This document shows, piece after piece, positions 50,612-59,653 of a DNA stretch of 64,000 nucleotides. The notes beneath the pieces are model-generated. The model did no database searches and was not told the DNA's origin. It saw only the letters and a list, made by a program, of their open reading frames with translations. This DNA comes from Tardiphaga robiniae (lineage in GTDB: Bacteria > Pseudomonadota > Alphaproteobacteria > Rhizobiales > Xanthobacteraceae). The stretch spans positions 469,645 to 533,644 of the forward strand of contig NZ_LVYV01000023.1 in the NCBI RefSeq assembly GCF_001618955.1. The letters are read 5' to 3'. Each line of letters opens with the position of its first letter. Within the stretch, counting starts at the first letter, position 1. A program made the position numbers and the translations under genes.

Positions 50612-51433
50612 TCAACCCGTGATGGAAGTTGAATTCGCAATCTGTTGCATCATCTGCGGCAGCAGATACGGCGCGCCATCGTCGGTGCGGGCGACGACGA
50701 CGTCGATATCGAACACGCGACGGATCACATCGCTGGTGATGGTCTCCGCAGGCGTTCCTTCCGCTGCAACGGCGCCGTTGCGCATCACGATGATGCGATC
50801 CGCAAACCGAACTGCGAGATTGAGATCGTGCAGCACTGCGATGACGGCCGTGCCGTTACGCGCGCGTTGCCGTGAAATTTCCACCAGCTCGATCTGGTGC
50901 CGCAGGTCGAGAGATGATGTCGGCTCGTCGAGTAGCAGGATGCCAGGACCATGCACAGCTTCGCCGCAGGCGAGTTGTACGAGGATGCGCGCGAAATGCG
51001 CGCGCTGTTGCTCGCCTCCTGACAGCGTTGGCAATTCGCGATGACGGAAGTCGCCAAGGCCCACTTCATCGATGGCGGCATTGACGAGCGATTGCGCAGA
51101 AGCCAGCGGCAGGTTGCCCCGACCCATCTGCACGACTTCCTCGACCGTGAATGGAAAGCTCACACTGACATGTTGCGACAGCATCGCGCGCCGCATCGCC
51201 AGTTCGGCGGGCGACCAGGCGTGGAGGTCGCGGCCTTTCAGTGTGATGGCGCCGCGCGACGCACGCAGATCGGCCGACAGCAGGCGCAGCAGCGTCGATT
51301 TCCCGGCGCCGTTGGGACCGACGATGGCGACCATCTCGCCACTGGTGACAGTGAGATCGACATGATTGAGCAGCGTGGCCTGGCCGATGGTTAGCGAGAT
51401 GCCGGATGCTGTGAGGACGGGTGTGTCGGCCAT
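50612..51433 (-). CDS. hmuV: Heme ABC transporter ATPase HmuV
   Basis: A 273-residue ABC ATPase of the iron/heme class. Walker A is IVGPNGAGKSTLLRLLSA, the signature LSGGEQQRAHFARILVQ and Walker B GILLLDEPTSSLDLRHQ. The MLSQHVSVSFPFTVEEVVQMGR segment and the insertion GEAVHGPGILL are typical of HmuV. It powers import of heme by HmuU. A GTG at 51442 overlapping the hmuU stop (GTGA) is an alternative start; the ATG at 51433 is preferred because of the better ribosome binding spacing. Last gene of hemP-hmuTUV. Confidence 0.92.
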   Translation of the reverse strand: MADTPVLTASGISLTIGQATLLNHVDLTVTSGEMVAIVGPNGAGKSTLLRLLSADLRASRGAITLKGRDLHAWSPAELAMRRAMLSQHVSVSFPFTVEEVVQMGRGNLPLASAQSLVNAAIDEVGLGDFRHRELPTLSGGEQQRAHFARILVQLACGEAVHGPGILLLDEPTSSLDLRHQIELVEISRQRARNGTAVIAVLHDLNLAVRFADRIIVMRNGAVAAEGTPAETITSDVIRRVFDIDVVVARTDDGAPYLLPQMMQQIANSTSITG

Positions 51434-51438
51434 TGACG

Positions 51439-52536
51439 TCACAGCCCCACCAGCCCGCGCTGACGCAGCAGGATCAGCAGGAAAATAGGTGCACCCACGG
51501 CGGCAGTCAGGATACCGATGGGCATCTCGGCCGGCGCCACGATGGTGCGGGCGAGCGTGTCGGCGCCGACCAGGAGGCTGGCACCGAGACCGACGGATGC
51601 CGGTAGCAGCAGCCGATGGCCCGGGCCGATCATCAGCCTAAGCAGATGCGGCACCACAATGCCGATAAAGCCGATCACGCCACAGACGGAAACCGCAGCG
51701 CCGGTCATGACGGAGACCAGTACGATGCAGATGCGCTTGAGGCGCTCCACATCGACGCCGGAATGGAAGGCCTCGGACTCACCGAGGATCAGCACGTCGA
51801 GGCCGCGGCTGGTGAACAGCATCCCGACCAGGCCCAGCGCCAGCATAGGCGCAATCGTTGCCGCCTTGCTCCACGTGGCGCCGCTGAGCGAGCCGAGCAG
51901 CCAGAACGTGATGTCGCGCAATTGCCGGTCGTCGGCGATGAACACAAGGAGGCCGATGCCCGCATTGGCGATCGCGGCGATGGCAATGCCGGCGAGCAGG
52001 AATAGCGCGATGGAGGTGCGTCCGCTGCGGCTGGAAATTCGATAAAGAATGATGGTCGTCAGCAGCGAGCCGACGAAGGCGGCTAGCGGCAGCAGGAATG
52101 GCTGCAGAAAACTCACATAATGCGCAAAGCGGCTGTCGCTGATGACGATGGCGCCGGCTGCCGCAAATGCGCCGCCGCTGGAAACACCCACCAGCGCCGG
52201 ATCGGCGAGGGGATTGCGAAACAGGCCCTGCATGATCGCGCCGGCGGCGCCCAGCATGCCGCCGATCATGGCGGCGATGGCAATGCGCGGAATCCGGATC
52301 GACCACAGGATCAGTTGATCGCGCGCGGCAAATAGATTGCCGGGATCGGCGGCCGCAAGGCCAAGTGCTGCGGGCAGGCGGGACAGTGGGATTCCGGCGG
52401 CGCCAACCGTGGCAGCAAGCAGCACCGTCAGCAGGAGTGCTGCGAACAGACCGCACAGGACGACGATGGTTGCAGGGCCGCGCACCCGGCCCTTCGTTCT
52501 GACAAATGCAGTCAACTTGGCGTCGGCGGCAGTCAT
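51439..52536 (-). CDS. hmuU: Heme ABC transporter permease HmuU (FecCD family)
   Basis: A 365-residue inner-membrane permease with about ten helices. The FecCD signature regions MIGGMLGAAGAIMQGLFRNP and ALVGVSSGGAFAAAGAI are clear, as are SVCGVIGFIGIVVPHLLR and PAEMPIGILTAAVGAPIFL. The N-terminus MTAADAKLTAFVRTKGR is a short cytoplasmic part. It starts one base after the hmuT stop and overlaps hmuV if the GTG start of the latter is used. It passes heme from HmuT to the cytoplasm. Confidence 0.93.
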   Translation of the reverse strand: MTAADAKLTAFVRTKGRVRGPATIVVLCGLFAALLLTVLLAATVGAAGIPLSRLPAALGLAAADPGNLFAARDQLILWSIRIPRIAIAAMIGGMLGAAGAIMQGLFRNPLADPALVGVSSGGAFAAAGAIVISDSRFAHYVSFLQPFLLPLAAFVGSLLTTIILYRISSRSGRTSIALFLLAGIAIAAIANAGIGLLVFIADDRQLRDITFWLLGSLSGATWSKAATIAPMLALGLVGMLFTSRGLDVLILGESEAFHSGVDVERLKRICIVLVSVMTGAAVSVCGVIGFIGIVVPHLLRLMIGPGHRLLLPASVGLGASLLVGADTLARTIVAPAEMPIGILTAAVGAPIFLLILLRQRGLVGL

Positions 52537-52537
52537 A

Positions 52538-53518
52538 TTATTGACGACAGTTGACGGCGAGCGAGGCGGGCTTGAACGAGGCTGCGTCAGCGGTCAGTGC
52601 CGGATCGAGCTTCACGGCAAGGTCGCGCGCGGCGGCCGCCGTGCGTGGGCCGAAGCCGAGCAGATAGAGGCCGTCCATGGCGACCAGATTCCTGGTCTTC
52701 GCGGCCGGCGTCAGCGCGAATGCCGGGCTGGCAAACACGGTGTCGGCCTGCAGCGTATCCTTGCCGCGCTCCATCGAGAGCACGGTATCCGGCTTGGCTG
52801 CGGCGATGGCTTCATCGCTCATGATCTTGTAGCCGTCGAAACTGTCCGCGACATTGACGCCGCCGGCCAGCTTGATGATTTCATTGGCTGCCGTCTTCTG
52901 GCCTGCGACCATGGTGCGGCCATCGAGGAAGGACATCACGAACATCACCCGTGGCGGGGTCTTCACCTTGGCGCGCAATTCACGCAGCGCGGCAAGATCG
53001 CCGGCCACGGCATTGGCGAGACATTCGCCGTGTGCCTCGACGCCCGCGACCTTGGCGACCAACCGGATCTTCTCCACCATGCCCGCTTCGGTGAATGTAT
53101 CCGGCACCATGATGAGCGGAATCTTGGCGGCGTCGATGACGTCGATGGTTTCCTTCGGGCCGGAGCCCGCAATCGCCAATACCAGTTGCGGATTCAGCCC
53201 CAGTACGCCTTCCGCAGAGAGCTGGCGCATGTAACCGACATTGGGTTTGTCGGCCATGGCCTTCGGTGGATACAGGCTGGTCGTATCGACGGCGACGATG
53301 CGATCGTCAGCGCCGAGCGCATAAAGAATTTCGGTCACCGCGCCGCCGATTGAGACGATGCGGGTCGGATGACCGATTGTGACGTCGCGCCCGCGTGCGT
53401 CGCGCACGACGGCGTCTTCGGCTGAGGCCGCGGCGGAGAATGCCAGCGTGCTGGCAAGCGCTACACATTGCAGGGCATGCGCGATACGATGACGTCGAAC
53501 AGGGAAGCCGGCGGTCAT
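52538..53518 (-). CDS. hmuT: Periplasmic heme-binding protein HmuT
   Basis: A 326-residue periplasmic binding protein with a Sec signal peptide (HALQCVALASTLAFSAAASA). The mature part starts VVRDARGRDVTIGHPTRIVS. The class-III (cluster A2) fold shows IGGAVTEILYALGADDRIVA, VDTTSLYPPKAMADKPNVGY, where the Tyr ligand of heme is expected, and FVMSFLDGRTMVAGQKTAAN. The start at 53518 overlaps the hemP stop by four bases (ATGA), so hemP and hmuT are coupled. Confidence 0.93.
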   Translation of the reverse strand: MTAGFPVRRHRIAHALQCVALASTLAFSAAASAEDAVVRDARGRDVTIGHPTRIVSIGGAVTEILYALGADDRIVAVDTTSLYPPKAMADKPNVGYMRQLSAEGVLGLNPQLVLAIAGSGPKETIDVIDAAKIPLIMVPDTFTEAGMVEKIRLVAKVAGVEAHGECLANAVAGDLAALRELRAKVKTPPRVMFVMSFLDGRTMVAGQKTAANEIIKLAGGVNVADSFDGYKIMSDEAIAAAKPDTVLSMERGKDTLQADTVFASPAFALTPAAKTRNLVAMDGLYLLGFGPRTAAAARDLAVKLDPALTADAASFKPASLAVNCRQ

Positions 53519-53709
53519 TTGGTGAGGATCAGCTTGTTCTGGAACGTCAGGCGCAGGCGATAAGTCTCGTCGCCATGCGTAATCAGCAACTCACGCTGAT
53601 CCGCGAACAGCTCCTTGCTGTCCATCCGGTCGCCATTTATGACCACATTGCGTCCGGCTGAGGATTTGGCGTGAGCGGCAGCGCTGCCGTCGTGAGAACC
53701 CGTATCCAT
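53515..53709 (-). CDS. hemP: Small hemin uptake protein HemP
   Basis: A 64-residue protein. The C-terminal half DSKELFADQRELLITHGDE, then YRLRLTFQNKLILTK, is the diagnostic HemP pattern; the N-terminal third is variable. In bradyrhizobia and Burkholderia, HemP acts as a positive regulator of heme receptor and transport genes. It is the first gene of the reverse hmu operon, head-to-head with the TonB-dependent receptor, and a control role over both operons is plausible. Confidence 0.9.
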   Translation of the reverse strand: MDTGSHDGSAAAHAKSSAGRNVVINGDRMDSKELFADQRELLITHGDETYRLRLTFQNKLILTK

Positions 53710-53786
53710 AGCGCCGATCTATCCCATCCGTAAAAGTCTCTGTCATCGTTATAGGTTTTGTCGCACCTCATCGCCAAGCACTGCAG

Positions 53787-53803
53787 TCTATAATCAGTAT
53801 AAA
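53787..53803. promoter_or_regulatory. AT-rich 17-bp imperfect palindrome, candidate Irr/Fur-type iron box
   Basis: TCTATAATCAGTATAAA has arms TCTATA and TATAAA, nearly inverse to each other, and lies 78 bases upstream of hemP and 161 bases upstream of the receptor gene. Length and AT richness fit an iron-control element (ICE) bound by Irr or a Fur-type box, as expected for heme uptake genes of this group. The match is loose, so this is only a candidate. Confidence 0.35.
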
Positions 53804-53964
53804 CAGGGCGGGGATTGCTTGACCCCCCCGTTAATGAACCGTAATCGAAAATGGCAACTTGGTGGCAGGGGTCCCCGAGTCGCATTCGAAAGCCAGCAAG
53901 CTCCCTGCCTCGCGCAGCGCCAGCCAGCCACGATCCGTTGAAATATGTGTTTGGGGATTAGGCT

Positions 53965-56346
53965 ATGGCTCTTGGGGGCATGACTACGCGCGCCTTGTTG
54001 TTGGGTGTGTCGATCGTATCAATGGGGGCGTTGGTCTCCGAGACCGCCTTGGCACAGGCCGCCGCGCAGGCAGGCGACGTGCAGCCGCAGAAGCCGAAAC
54101 CCGCCAAGAAGAAGCGCGTTGCTGCCAAGCCGGCGGCCGTGCCGGCGCAGGTCGCTAACGCCAATGCGCAGGCCAGCCGCACCGGGCAGTCACTCGATGA
54201 AATCACGGTGACGGCTTCGAAGACTCAGGAGCGCGCCATCGATGCGCTCGCCCCGGTCAGCGTTGTGACGCAGGAACAGATCCAGTTGCAGCAGCCGAGC
54301 CGGCTGAGCCAGCTTTTCTACAATGTTCCTGGTGTCTGGATGCAGGATCGCGGCGATGATCCGTCCACCGCGATCAATATTCGCGGCTTGCAGGACTTCG
54401 GCCGTGTCGCCGTTGTGGTCGACGGCGCGCGCCAGAACTACCAGCGCTCCGGTCACAATGCGAATGGATCGTTCTTCCTTGAGCCCGAACTGATCGGCGG
54501 CATCGATATCACCCGCGGCCCGACCGCGAATATCTACGGTTCTGGCGCCATCGGCGGCGTGGCCTCGTTCCGCACCAAGGATATCAATGACGTCCTGCGG
54601 CCCGGTGAGCGCTGGGGCGTCGATATGAGCGGCTCCTACGGCTCCAACAATGCCCGTGGCATGGGTTCGGTGTTCGGCGGCGTGCGTGTCGATCCGACGG
54701 TCGACGTGTTCGGCGGTGCAGTCTACCGGACTCAAGGCAACTACAAGGATGGTGCCGGTACCGAGATCGGCAACACTGGAAATGATATTGCCGCGGGCTT
54801 GATGAAGCTGACGGTCCGTCCTGCTGATGGCCACGAGATCAAGTTCGGCGGTATCTTCCAAGACTATCAGTACAGCATCGGTCAGATGAACCGTGGCGGG
54901 ACCACCACGGCGGCGCCAGCGGCGGCCATCGCTGGTTCGTCGGTCTATGGGTCTACAGCCAAGACCTATACCGGTACGGTGACCTGGAAGTACTCCAAGC
55001 CGGATGACATGTTGTTCGACTGGAACGCCACGCTGTACGGCAATCGCACCGACAACGATCAGGTCAAGACCTACAACAATCGCATCACCGCGGGTTCTGG
55101 CACCTGTACGCTGGCCAATCCTGGCAACAATATTTCGGGTTGCGTCGGTGATCGCCGCGGTTACCTGCTGGATACGATCGGCGTGGACGTCAACAACACG
55201 TCGCGTTTCGATTTCGGCGGATGGCGCAATGCCGTCACCTACGGTTTCGACGTCTTCAACGACAAGGTCTCGACCTTCGATTCCCGCGGCAACTCCAACA
55301 TCACCACACCGAGCGGCGACCGGACGGTGGGCGGCGGTTTCGTCCAGTTGAAGAACAACTACTCGACCTGGCTCGAAGTCATCAGCGCGCTGCGTTACGA
55401 TCACTACGAACTGAATTCGTCGGGCACAGGGGTCGCCGGAACGACTTCGTCGAGCGGTGATCGCCTCTCGCCGAAGATCACCGTCGGCGTTACGCCCGTT
55501 GCTGGTTTCACGCCTTATGTGAGCTATGCCGAGGGCTATCGCGCGCCGTCGATCACAGAGACGCTGATCGCCGGTGGTCACGCCACCGGTGGCGGTCCGA
55601 CGCTGTTCAACTGTCCCGATGGTACCTCAGGTCTGTTCTGCTTCCGGCCGAACCCGAACCTGCGTGCTGAAGTCGGCAAGAACAAGGAAGTCGGCGTCAA
55701 TCTGAAGTACAACGGTATCTTCACAGCCGGCGATAGCTTCCGCGCCAAGTTCAACTTCTTCCGCAACGATGTCGACGACTATATCGATCTGGTCGCTTCG
55801 ACCCCGGTCGCTTCGCCGCTGACCTTTATGGGTTTCCCGATTCCGGGCCTGTTCAGCCAGTTCTACCAGTACCAGAACATCGCGTCGGCAAGGATCGAGG
55901 GCTTCGAAGCCGAAACATCGTATGATGCAGGCGACTGGTTCCTGGGTGTCGGTGCTACGCTTCAGCGCGGCAAGAACACCCAGACCAATGTTGGTCTGGC
56001 GACAATCCAGCCGCGCAAGGTCACGACCACCGGTGGCGTCCGCTTGCTGGACCGCAAGCTGGTCATCTCGGCTCAATGGGCCTCAGTCGGCGCCAATACC
56101 GACATCCCGGTCGGCTACGTGCCATCGACCGCCTACGATCTGGTCAATCTGTACGTGGCCTATCAGCCCACGCCGGATATCACCCTCAACTTCGGCGTCG
56201 ACAACATCCTGAACCAGTACTATCGCCCCTACGCGATTCCAGGCGCGGGTGCGGACGGCACCACCCAGAACGATGTGCTCTGGACTGCCCCTGGTCCGGG
56301 CATCGTTTACAAGGGTGGCCTGAAGGTCCATTTCGGCGGCGCATAA
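53965..56346 (+). CDS. hmuR: TonB-dependent heme/hemoglobin outer-membrane receptor
   Basis: A 793-residue outer-membrane receptor. The signal peptide is about 30-35 residues (TTRALLLGVSIVSMGALVSE, then TALAQ). A Lys/Ala/Pro-rich stretch KPKPAKKKRVAAKPAA follows. The TonB box is DEITVTASKTQER and the plug domain runs from about 85 to 200. The beta-barrel carries the heme-receptor boxes EGYRAPSITETL (FRAP) and FRPNPNLRAEVGKNKEVG (NPNL). It ends with GGLKVHFGGA. Import across the outer membrane requires TonB-ExbBD, which is not in the window. It heads the forward operon with the monooxygenase and HutX genes. Confidence 0.92.
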   Translation: MALGGMTTRALLLGVSIVSMGALVSETALAQAAAQAGDVQPQKPKPAKKKRVAAKPAAVPAQVANANAQASRTGQSLDEITVTASKTQERAIDALAPVSVVTQEQIQLQQPSRLSQLFYNVPGVWMQDRGDDPSTAINIRGLQDFGRVAVVVDGARQNYQRSGHNANGSFFLEPELIGGIDITRGPTANIYGSGAIGGVASFRTKDINDVLRPGERWGVDMSGSYGSNNARGMGSVFGGVRVDPTVDVFGGAVYRTQGNYKDGAGTEIGNTGNDIAAGLMKLTVRPADGHEIKFGGIFQDYQYSIGQMNRGGTTTAAPAAAIAGSSVYGSTAKTYTGTVTWKYSKPDDMLFDWNATLYGNRTDNDQVKTYNNRITAGSGTCTLANPGNNISGCVGDRRGYLLDTIGVDVNNTSRFDFGGWRNAVTYGFDVFNDKVSTFDSRGNSNITTPSGDRTVGGGFVQLKNNYSTWLEVISALRYDHYELNSSGTGVAGTTSSSGDRLSPKITVGVTPVAGFTPYVSYAEGYRAPSITETLIAGGHATGGGPTLFNCPDGTSGLFCFRPNPNLRAEVGKNKEVGVNLKYNGIFTAGDSFRAKFNFFRNDVDDYIDLVASTPVASPLTFMGFPIPGLFSQFYQYQNIASARIEGFEAETSYDAGDWFLGVGATLQRGKNTQTNVGLATIQPRKVTTTGGVRLLDRKLVISAQWASVGANTDIPVGYVPSTAYDLVNLYVAYQPTPDITLNFGVDNILNQYYRPYAIPGAGADGTTQNDVLWTAPGPGIVYKGGLKVHFGGA

Positions 56347-56374
56347 CCGTCTGCGACCTAAACACCTTCAAGAG

Positions 56375-56407
56375 AAATCGCGCTCATGTCCGGGCGCGAT
56401 TTCGTTT
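56375..56407 (+). terminator. Hairpin between receptor and monooxygenase genes
   Basis: AAATCGCGC and GCGCGATTT form a perfect 9-pair stem (with flanking pairing of the loop edges), followed by CGTTT. It starts 29 bases after the receptor stop. It may end or reduce transcription before the monooxygenase gene, which has its own ribosome binding site AGAGAAGGA. Confidence 0.6.
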
Positions 56408-56444
56408 ATGATAGGCTACGAGCACACAAGAGAAGGAATACTCC

Positions 56445-56783
56445 ATGTTCATCGCCATGAACCGCTTTCAGGTCAAAACCGGATCCGAAGCCGCTTTCGA
56501 GAATATCTGGGCGACCCGCGAATCCTATCTCTCGGAATTGCCGGGCTTCATCGAGTTCAGCCTGCTGAAGGGGCCGGTGGCCGAGGATCACACGCTGTAT
56601 TCGTCGCATACGGTCTGGGCCAGCAAGGCGGATTTCGAGGGCTGGACCAAGTCCGAGCAGTTCCGCAAGGCGCATGCCCGCGCCGACAATAAGTCGGAAG
56701 GCGCCAGCCTCTATCTCGGTCACCCCAAGTTCGAGGGTTTCGAGGTAATCCAGTCCGAGCGCCGCAAGAGCGCTGCGGCCTGA
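56445..56783 (+). CDS. IsdG-family heme-degrading monooxygenase (HmuQ/HmuD-like)
   Basis: A 112-residue antibiotic-biosynthesis-monooxygenase-fold protein. The catalytic triad of IsdG-type heme oxygenases can be placed at N6 (MFIAMNRF), W67 (FEGWTKS) and H77 (FRKAHA). LPGFIEFSLLKGP and LYSSHTVWASKADFEGW are the family core. It opens the heme ring to release iron in the cytoplasm. The ATG at 56445 lies behind AGAGAAGGA. Bradyrhizobium encodes two such enzymes, HmuQ and HmuD; which is the ortholog cannot be decided from here. Confidence 0.85.
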   Translation: MFIAMNRFQVKTGSEAAFENIWATRESYLSELPGFIEFSLLKGPVAEDHTLYSSHTVWASKADFEGWTKSEQFRKAHARADNKSEGASLYLGHPKFEGFEVIQSERRKSAAA

Positions 56784-56830
56784 TTGCAGGCACTGCGTCT
56801 CACATCAATGATCGATCACGGAGCCATTTC

Positions 56831-57337
56831 ATGCTGAATACGGATCTCGCCGCGCTGAAGACCTATATGGCGGAGAATCCCGGCGCCGTGATCGAGACCG
56901 TTGCGCGCGAGCGCAACGTCACGGCGCGCGCCGTGCTGGAAGCGCTGCCCGAGGGGATGGTGAGGATCGGCGGCGGCGCCGATACCTTTGTCTCCGCGAT
57001 GACGGATATCGCCGAGTGGGGCGAGGTGACGCTGATCGTTCACACCGAGGACGGCATCTTCGAGACCACAGCGCCGCTGTCGCCGGGCGCCATTGGCCAC
57101 GGCTACTACAATCTGACACAGCCGAAGGGGCTGCATGGCCATCTGCGTCACGAGCGCTGCGGCGGCGTGGCTTTCGTCGAGCGGCCGTTCATGGGCAAGT
57201 CGTCGGCCTTCGTCGCATTTCTCAATGTCGATGGCGGCGTGATGTTCAAGGTCTTCGTCGGTCGTGACGAGACCCGCGCGCTGAAGCAGGACCAGCTCGA
57301 ACGTTTCCGCGCTTTGGCTGGAAGGCTCGCTGCTTAA
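56831..57337 (+). CDS. hutX: Cytosolic heme carrier HutX/HugX
   Basis: A 168-residue protein of the HutX/HuvX family, which binds heme after transport and delivers it to the degrading enzyme. The N-terminal KTYMAENPGAVIETVARERN, ALPEGMVRIGGGADTFVSAM and the mid HGYYNLTQPKGLHGHLRHER with FVERPFMGKSSAFVAFLNVD are conserved. CGGAG precedes the ATG. It ends five bases before the stop of the convergent lysR gene, with no terminator hairpin in between. Confidence 0.92.
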   Translation: MLNTDLAALKTYMAENPGAVIETVARERNVTARAVLEALPEGMVRIGGGADTFVSAMTDIAEWGEVTLIVHTEDGIFETTAPLSPGAIGHGYYNLTQPKGLHGHLRHERCGGVAFVERPFMGKSSAFVAFLNVDGGVMFKVFVGRDETRALKQDQLERFRALAGRLAA

Positions 57338-57342
57338 GGCGT

Positions 57343-58248
57343 CTAGCCTTCCTCGTTGTCCTTCATCTGCGCCACCAACATTTCGGCAACCAGTCGTGTT
57401 GAGGGCGATGCCATGCGTGCGGCGGACTGCACCAGCGTCACCTGTGTTGACTCCAGTCTGCGGTCCCGCGGCGGGATCGCGACGAGTGTACCGGCATTGA
57501 TCGCCGCCGTCGCCGAGACCATCGGCAGGAACGTCGCAAGATCGGTGCGGGCAGCCACGGTCTGGGTGAAGGCCAGCGAGTTGGTCTCGCTGCACATTTC
57601 CAGCCGCACATTGGCCTGTGCGCAGGATTTGTCGAGTTCCTGACGAATGCCGAATGATGGGTCCGGAAGGATCACGCGCAACCCTGCGAGATCCTTCATC
57701 CCGTATGAGTTCTGGCCGGCCAGCGGGTGCGTGGGCGCGACGATCAGGCAGACCGGTTGCCGCATGCGTCCGAGTTCGATCAGATCGCGGCGCGGTGCGC
57801 GGCCGAAGATCAGGCCGAGATCGACCTCGTTCTGGCTGACCATCTCGACCACATCGCGAGCGCCCACGGCGGTGACAGATAGTGCGATCCCCGGATATTG
57901 CTGCGACAGGTCGACGAAAGAGTTGGGCAGGAAGCTCGACAGCATGCCTTCGACGGTGGCGATCTTCACCTGGCCGCGGCGCAGCGATGCGAATTCCTCG
58001 ACCTGGCTGCGCAGCCCGTCGAGTTGGCTGCGGTTCTCGACTGCATAGCGATAGAGCACGTGGCCGGCATCGGTCAGGTTCATGCCGCGCGCGCCGCGCT
58101 CGAACAGCTTGACCGCAAGCTCTTCCTCCAGCCCCTGCACCTGGCGGCTGATGGCGGAGGGGGCGATGCGGAGCGCTGCGGCGGCCTGTTTGATCGATCC
58201 GGACTCGGTAACGACGCGAAAATAGCGAATGGCGGTGGATTCGATCAT
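57343..58248 (-). CDS. LysR-family transcriptional regulator
   Basis: A 301-residue LysR regulator. The N-terminal winged helix is at 1-65 (MIESTAIRYFRVVTESGSIK, then AAAALRIAPSAISRQVQGLE). The effector-binding domain of about 200 residues includes VKIATVEGMLSSFLPNSFVD and LGLIFGRAPRRDLIELG. The ATG at 58248 has GAAGGACC before it and starts exactly at the domain. The frame extends to 58362 but only with unrelated residues. It is divergent from the third HAAT operon and probably activates it. The direct neighbour on the left is the heme operon, to which it has no evident link. Confidence 0.9.
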   Translation of the reverse strand: MIESTAIRYFRVVTESGSIKQAAAALRIAPSAISRQVQGLEEELAVKLFERGARGMNLTDAGHVLYRYAVENRSQLDGLRSQVEEFASLRRGQVKIATVEGMLSSFLPNSFVDLSQQYPGIALSVTAVGARDVVEMVSQNEVDLGLIFGRAPRRDLIELGRMRQPVCLIVAPTHPLAGQNSYGMKDLAGLRVILPDPSFGIRQELDKSCAQANVRLEMCSETNSLAFTQTVAARTDLATFLPMVSATAAINAGTLVAIPPRDRRLESTQVTLVQSAARMASPSTRLVAEMLVAQMKDNEEG

Positions 58249-58406
58249 CGTTGGTCCTTCGCGACTGGCTGCCCAGCGCGATGGCAGGACCTGACTAGCG
58301 TTCTGATTTTCAGACCTCTCACATCGAAATTCAATGCTTTTATTCGAAATCTGGATTTGCAAAGCTTTTGATCAGGTCACGGTCCCGTCATCGATGGAGA
58401 ATTTGG
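58249..58406. promoter_or_regulatory. Divergent promoter region lysR / HAAT system 3
   Basis: 158 bases with an AT-rich part at 58310-58375 that includes TTCAATGCTTTTATTCGAAAT and AAAGCTTTT. LysR-type sites of T-N11-A form are expected here, but no convincing single one stands out. The ribosome binding site for the forward operon is ATGGAGAATTTGG before the ATG at 58407. Confidence 0.45.
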
Positions 58407-59624
58407 ATGTTTCATCCCCGGCTTGCTGTCTCGGCTTTTTCCGCATCCCTCCTGCTGGCTGCGGCTGGCCTGGGAGCGACATCCTCGGTGGCCTCGGCCC
58501 AGGACGTCATTCGCTTCGGCGCGCCGCTGCCGATCACCGGGCCGCTGGCGCCGGAAGCCGTGAAACAGCAGCAGGGCTATGACCTCTGGGCCGAACAGGC
58601 CAACAAGGCCGGCGGCATCGATGTCGGCGGCAAGAAGTACAAGGTCGAGATCGTCTATTCGGACTACCAGTCCAACACGCCGCGCTCGGTGCAGACCACC
58701 GAACAGATGATCACCCAGGACAAGGTGAACTTCATGTTCGGCCCGTTCGGTTCGGGCGCCGCCAAGGCCGCCAGCACGATCGCCGAGAAGTACAAAGTTC
58801 CGATGCTGGCCGCGACGGCGTCGTCGTCGCAGGTCTACGACCAGAACTACAAATATCTGTTCGGCACCTTCACGCCCAACGACACGCTGACCACGCCGCT
58901 GACGCAGCTGGTCAAGGCCAAGGCCGCCGACGTCAAGAAGATCGCGATCCTCGCGCGTAACGATCTGTTCCCGCTGGCCATCGCGCAGGAGATGGAGAAG
59001 TCCGCCAAGGCCAACGGTCTCGAAGTCGTTTACTTCGAGAAATACGCCATCAACACGCTCGATCACTCCGCAACCCTGTCGCAGATCAAGTCGCTGAATC
59101 CGCAATGGGTGTTCGTCACCGGCTACACCAACGATCTCCTGCTGATCCGCAAGCAGATGGTCGATCAACAGATGAAGGCTGGCGTCGTGACCATGATCGC
59201 CGGTCCAGCCTATCAGGAATTCATCGAATCCGCCGGGCAGAGCGCCGAGAACATCTCCAGCGCCTCGTGGTGGCATCCGGCCGAACAGTACAACGGCAAG
59301 GACATTTTCGGCACGACCGCCAACTTCGTGAAGCTGTTCAAGGACAAGTACAAGCTCGAGCCGGACTACGCCCATGCGTCGGCTGCCGTCTGTGGCGCGC
59401 TGTTCCAGATGGCCATCGAAAAGGCCGGCTCGCTGGATCGTGACAAGGTGCGTGACGAACTCGCCAAGATGGACGTTGTCACCTTCTGGGGTCCGGTGAA
59501 GTTTGGCGCCAACGGCCAGATCAACTCGCTCGAACCGCCGGTCTTCCAGATCCAGGCCGGCAAGCCGGTGGTGCTGTTCCCGGATGCGATCAAGCAGGGC
59601 GAATTCAAGCTCGGTGTGAACTGA
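58407..59624 (+). CDS. HAAT-type ABC transporter substrate-binding protein (system 3)
   Basis: A 405-residue periplasmic binding protein with a Sec signal peptide of about 31 residues (LAVSAFSASLLLAAAGLGAT, ending SVASAQ). The mature start is DVIRFGAPLPITGPLAPEAV. The fold shows VEIVYSDYQSNTPRSVQTTE and MFGPFGSGAAKAASTIAEKY. The family is the one of LivJ/AmiC-like proteins. The downstream gene for a CnbZ-like deaminase suggests that the ligand could be an aminoaromatic acid or its breakdown product, but amino acids or amides are also possible. Confidence 0.9.
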   Translation: MFHPRLAVSAFSASLLLAAAGLGATSSVASAQDVIRFGAPLPITGPLAPEAVKQQQGYDLWAEQANKAGGIDVGGKKYKVEIVYSDYQSNTPRSVQTTEQMITQDKVNFMFGPFGSGAAKAASTIAEKYKVPMLAATASSSQVYDQNYKYLFGTFTPNDTLTTPLTQLVKAKAADVKKIAILARNDLFPLAIAQEMEKSAKANGLEVVYFEKYAINTLDHSATLSQIKSLNPQWVFVTGYTNDLLLIRKQMVDQQMKAGVVTMIAGPAYQEFIESAGQSAENISSASWWHPAEQYNGKDIFGTTANFVKLFKDKYKLEPDYAHASAAVCGALFQMAIEKAGSLDRDKVRDELAKMDVVTFWGPVKFGANGQINSLEPPVFQIQAGKPVVLFPDAIKQGEFKLGVN

Positions 59625-59653
59625 GCGACGGCCGAGACCGGCGAGGAATCGAC

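Noticed and set aside
54190..55581. Reverse-strand ORF of 463 codons inside the heme receptor gene
   Set aside because: The forward frame encodes a receptor with TonB box, FRAP and NPNL motifs. The reverse frame has no family resemblance and no ribosome binding site.
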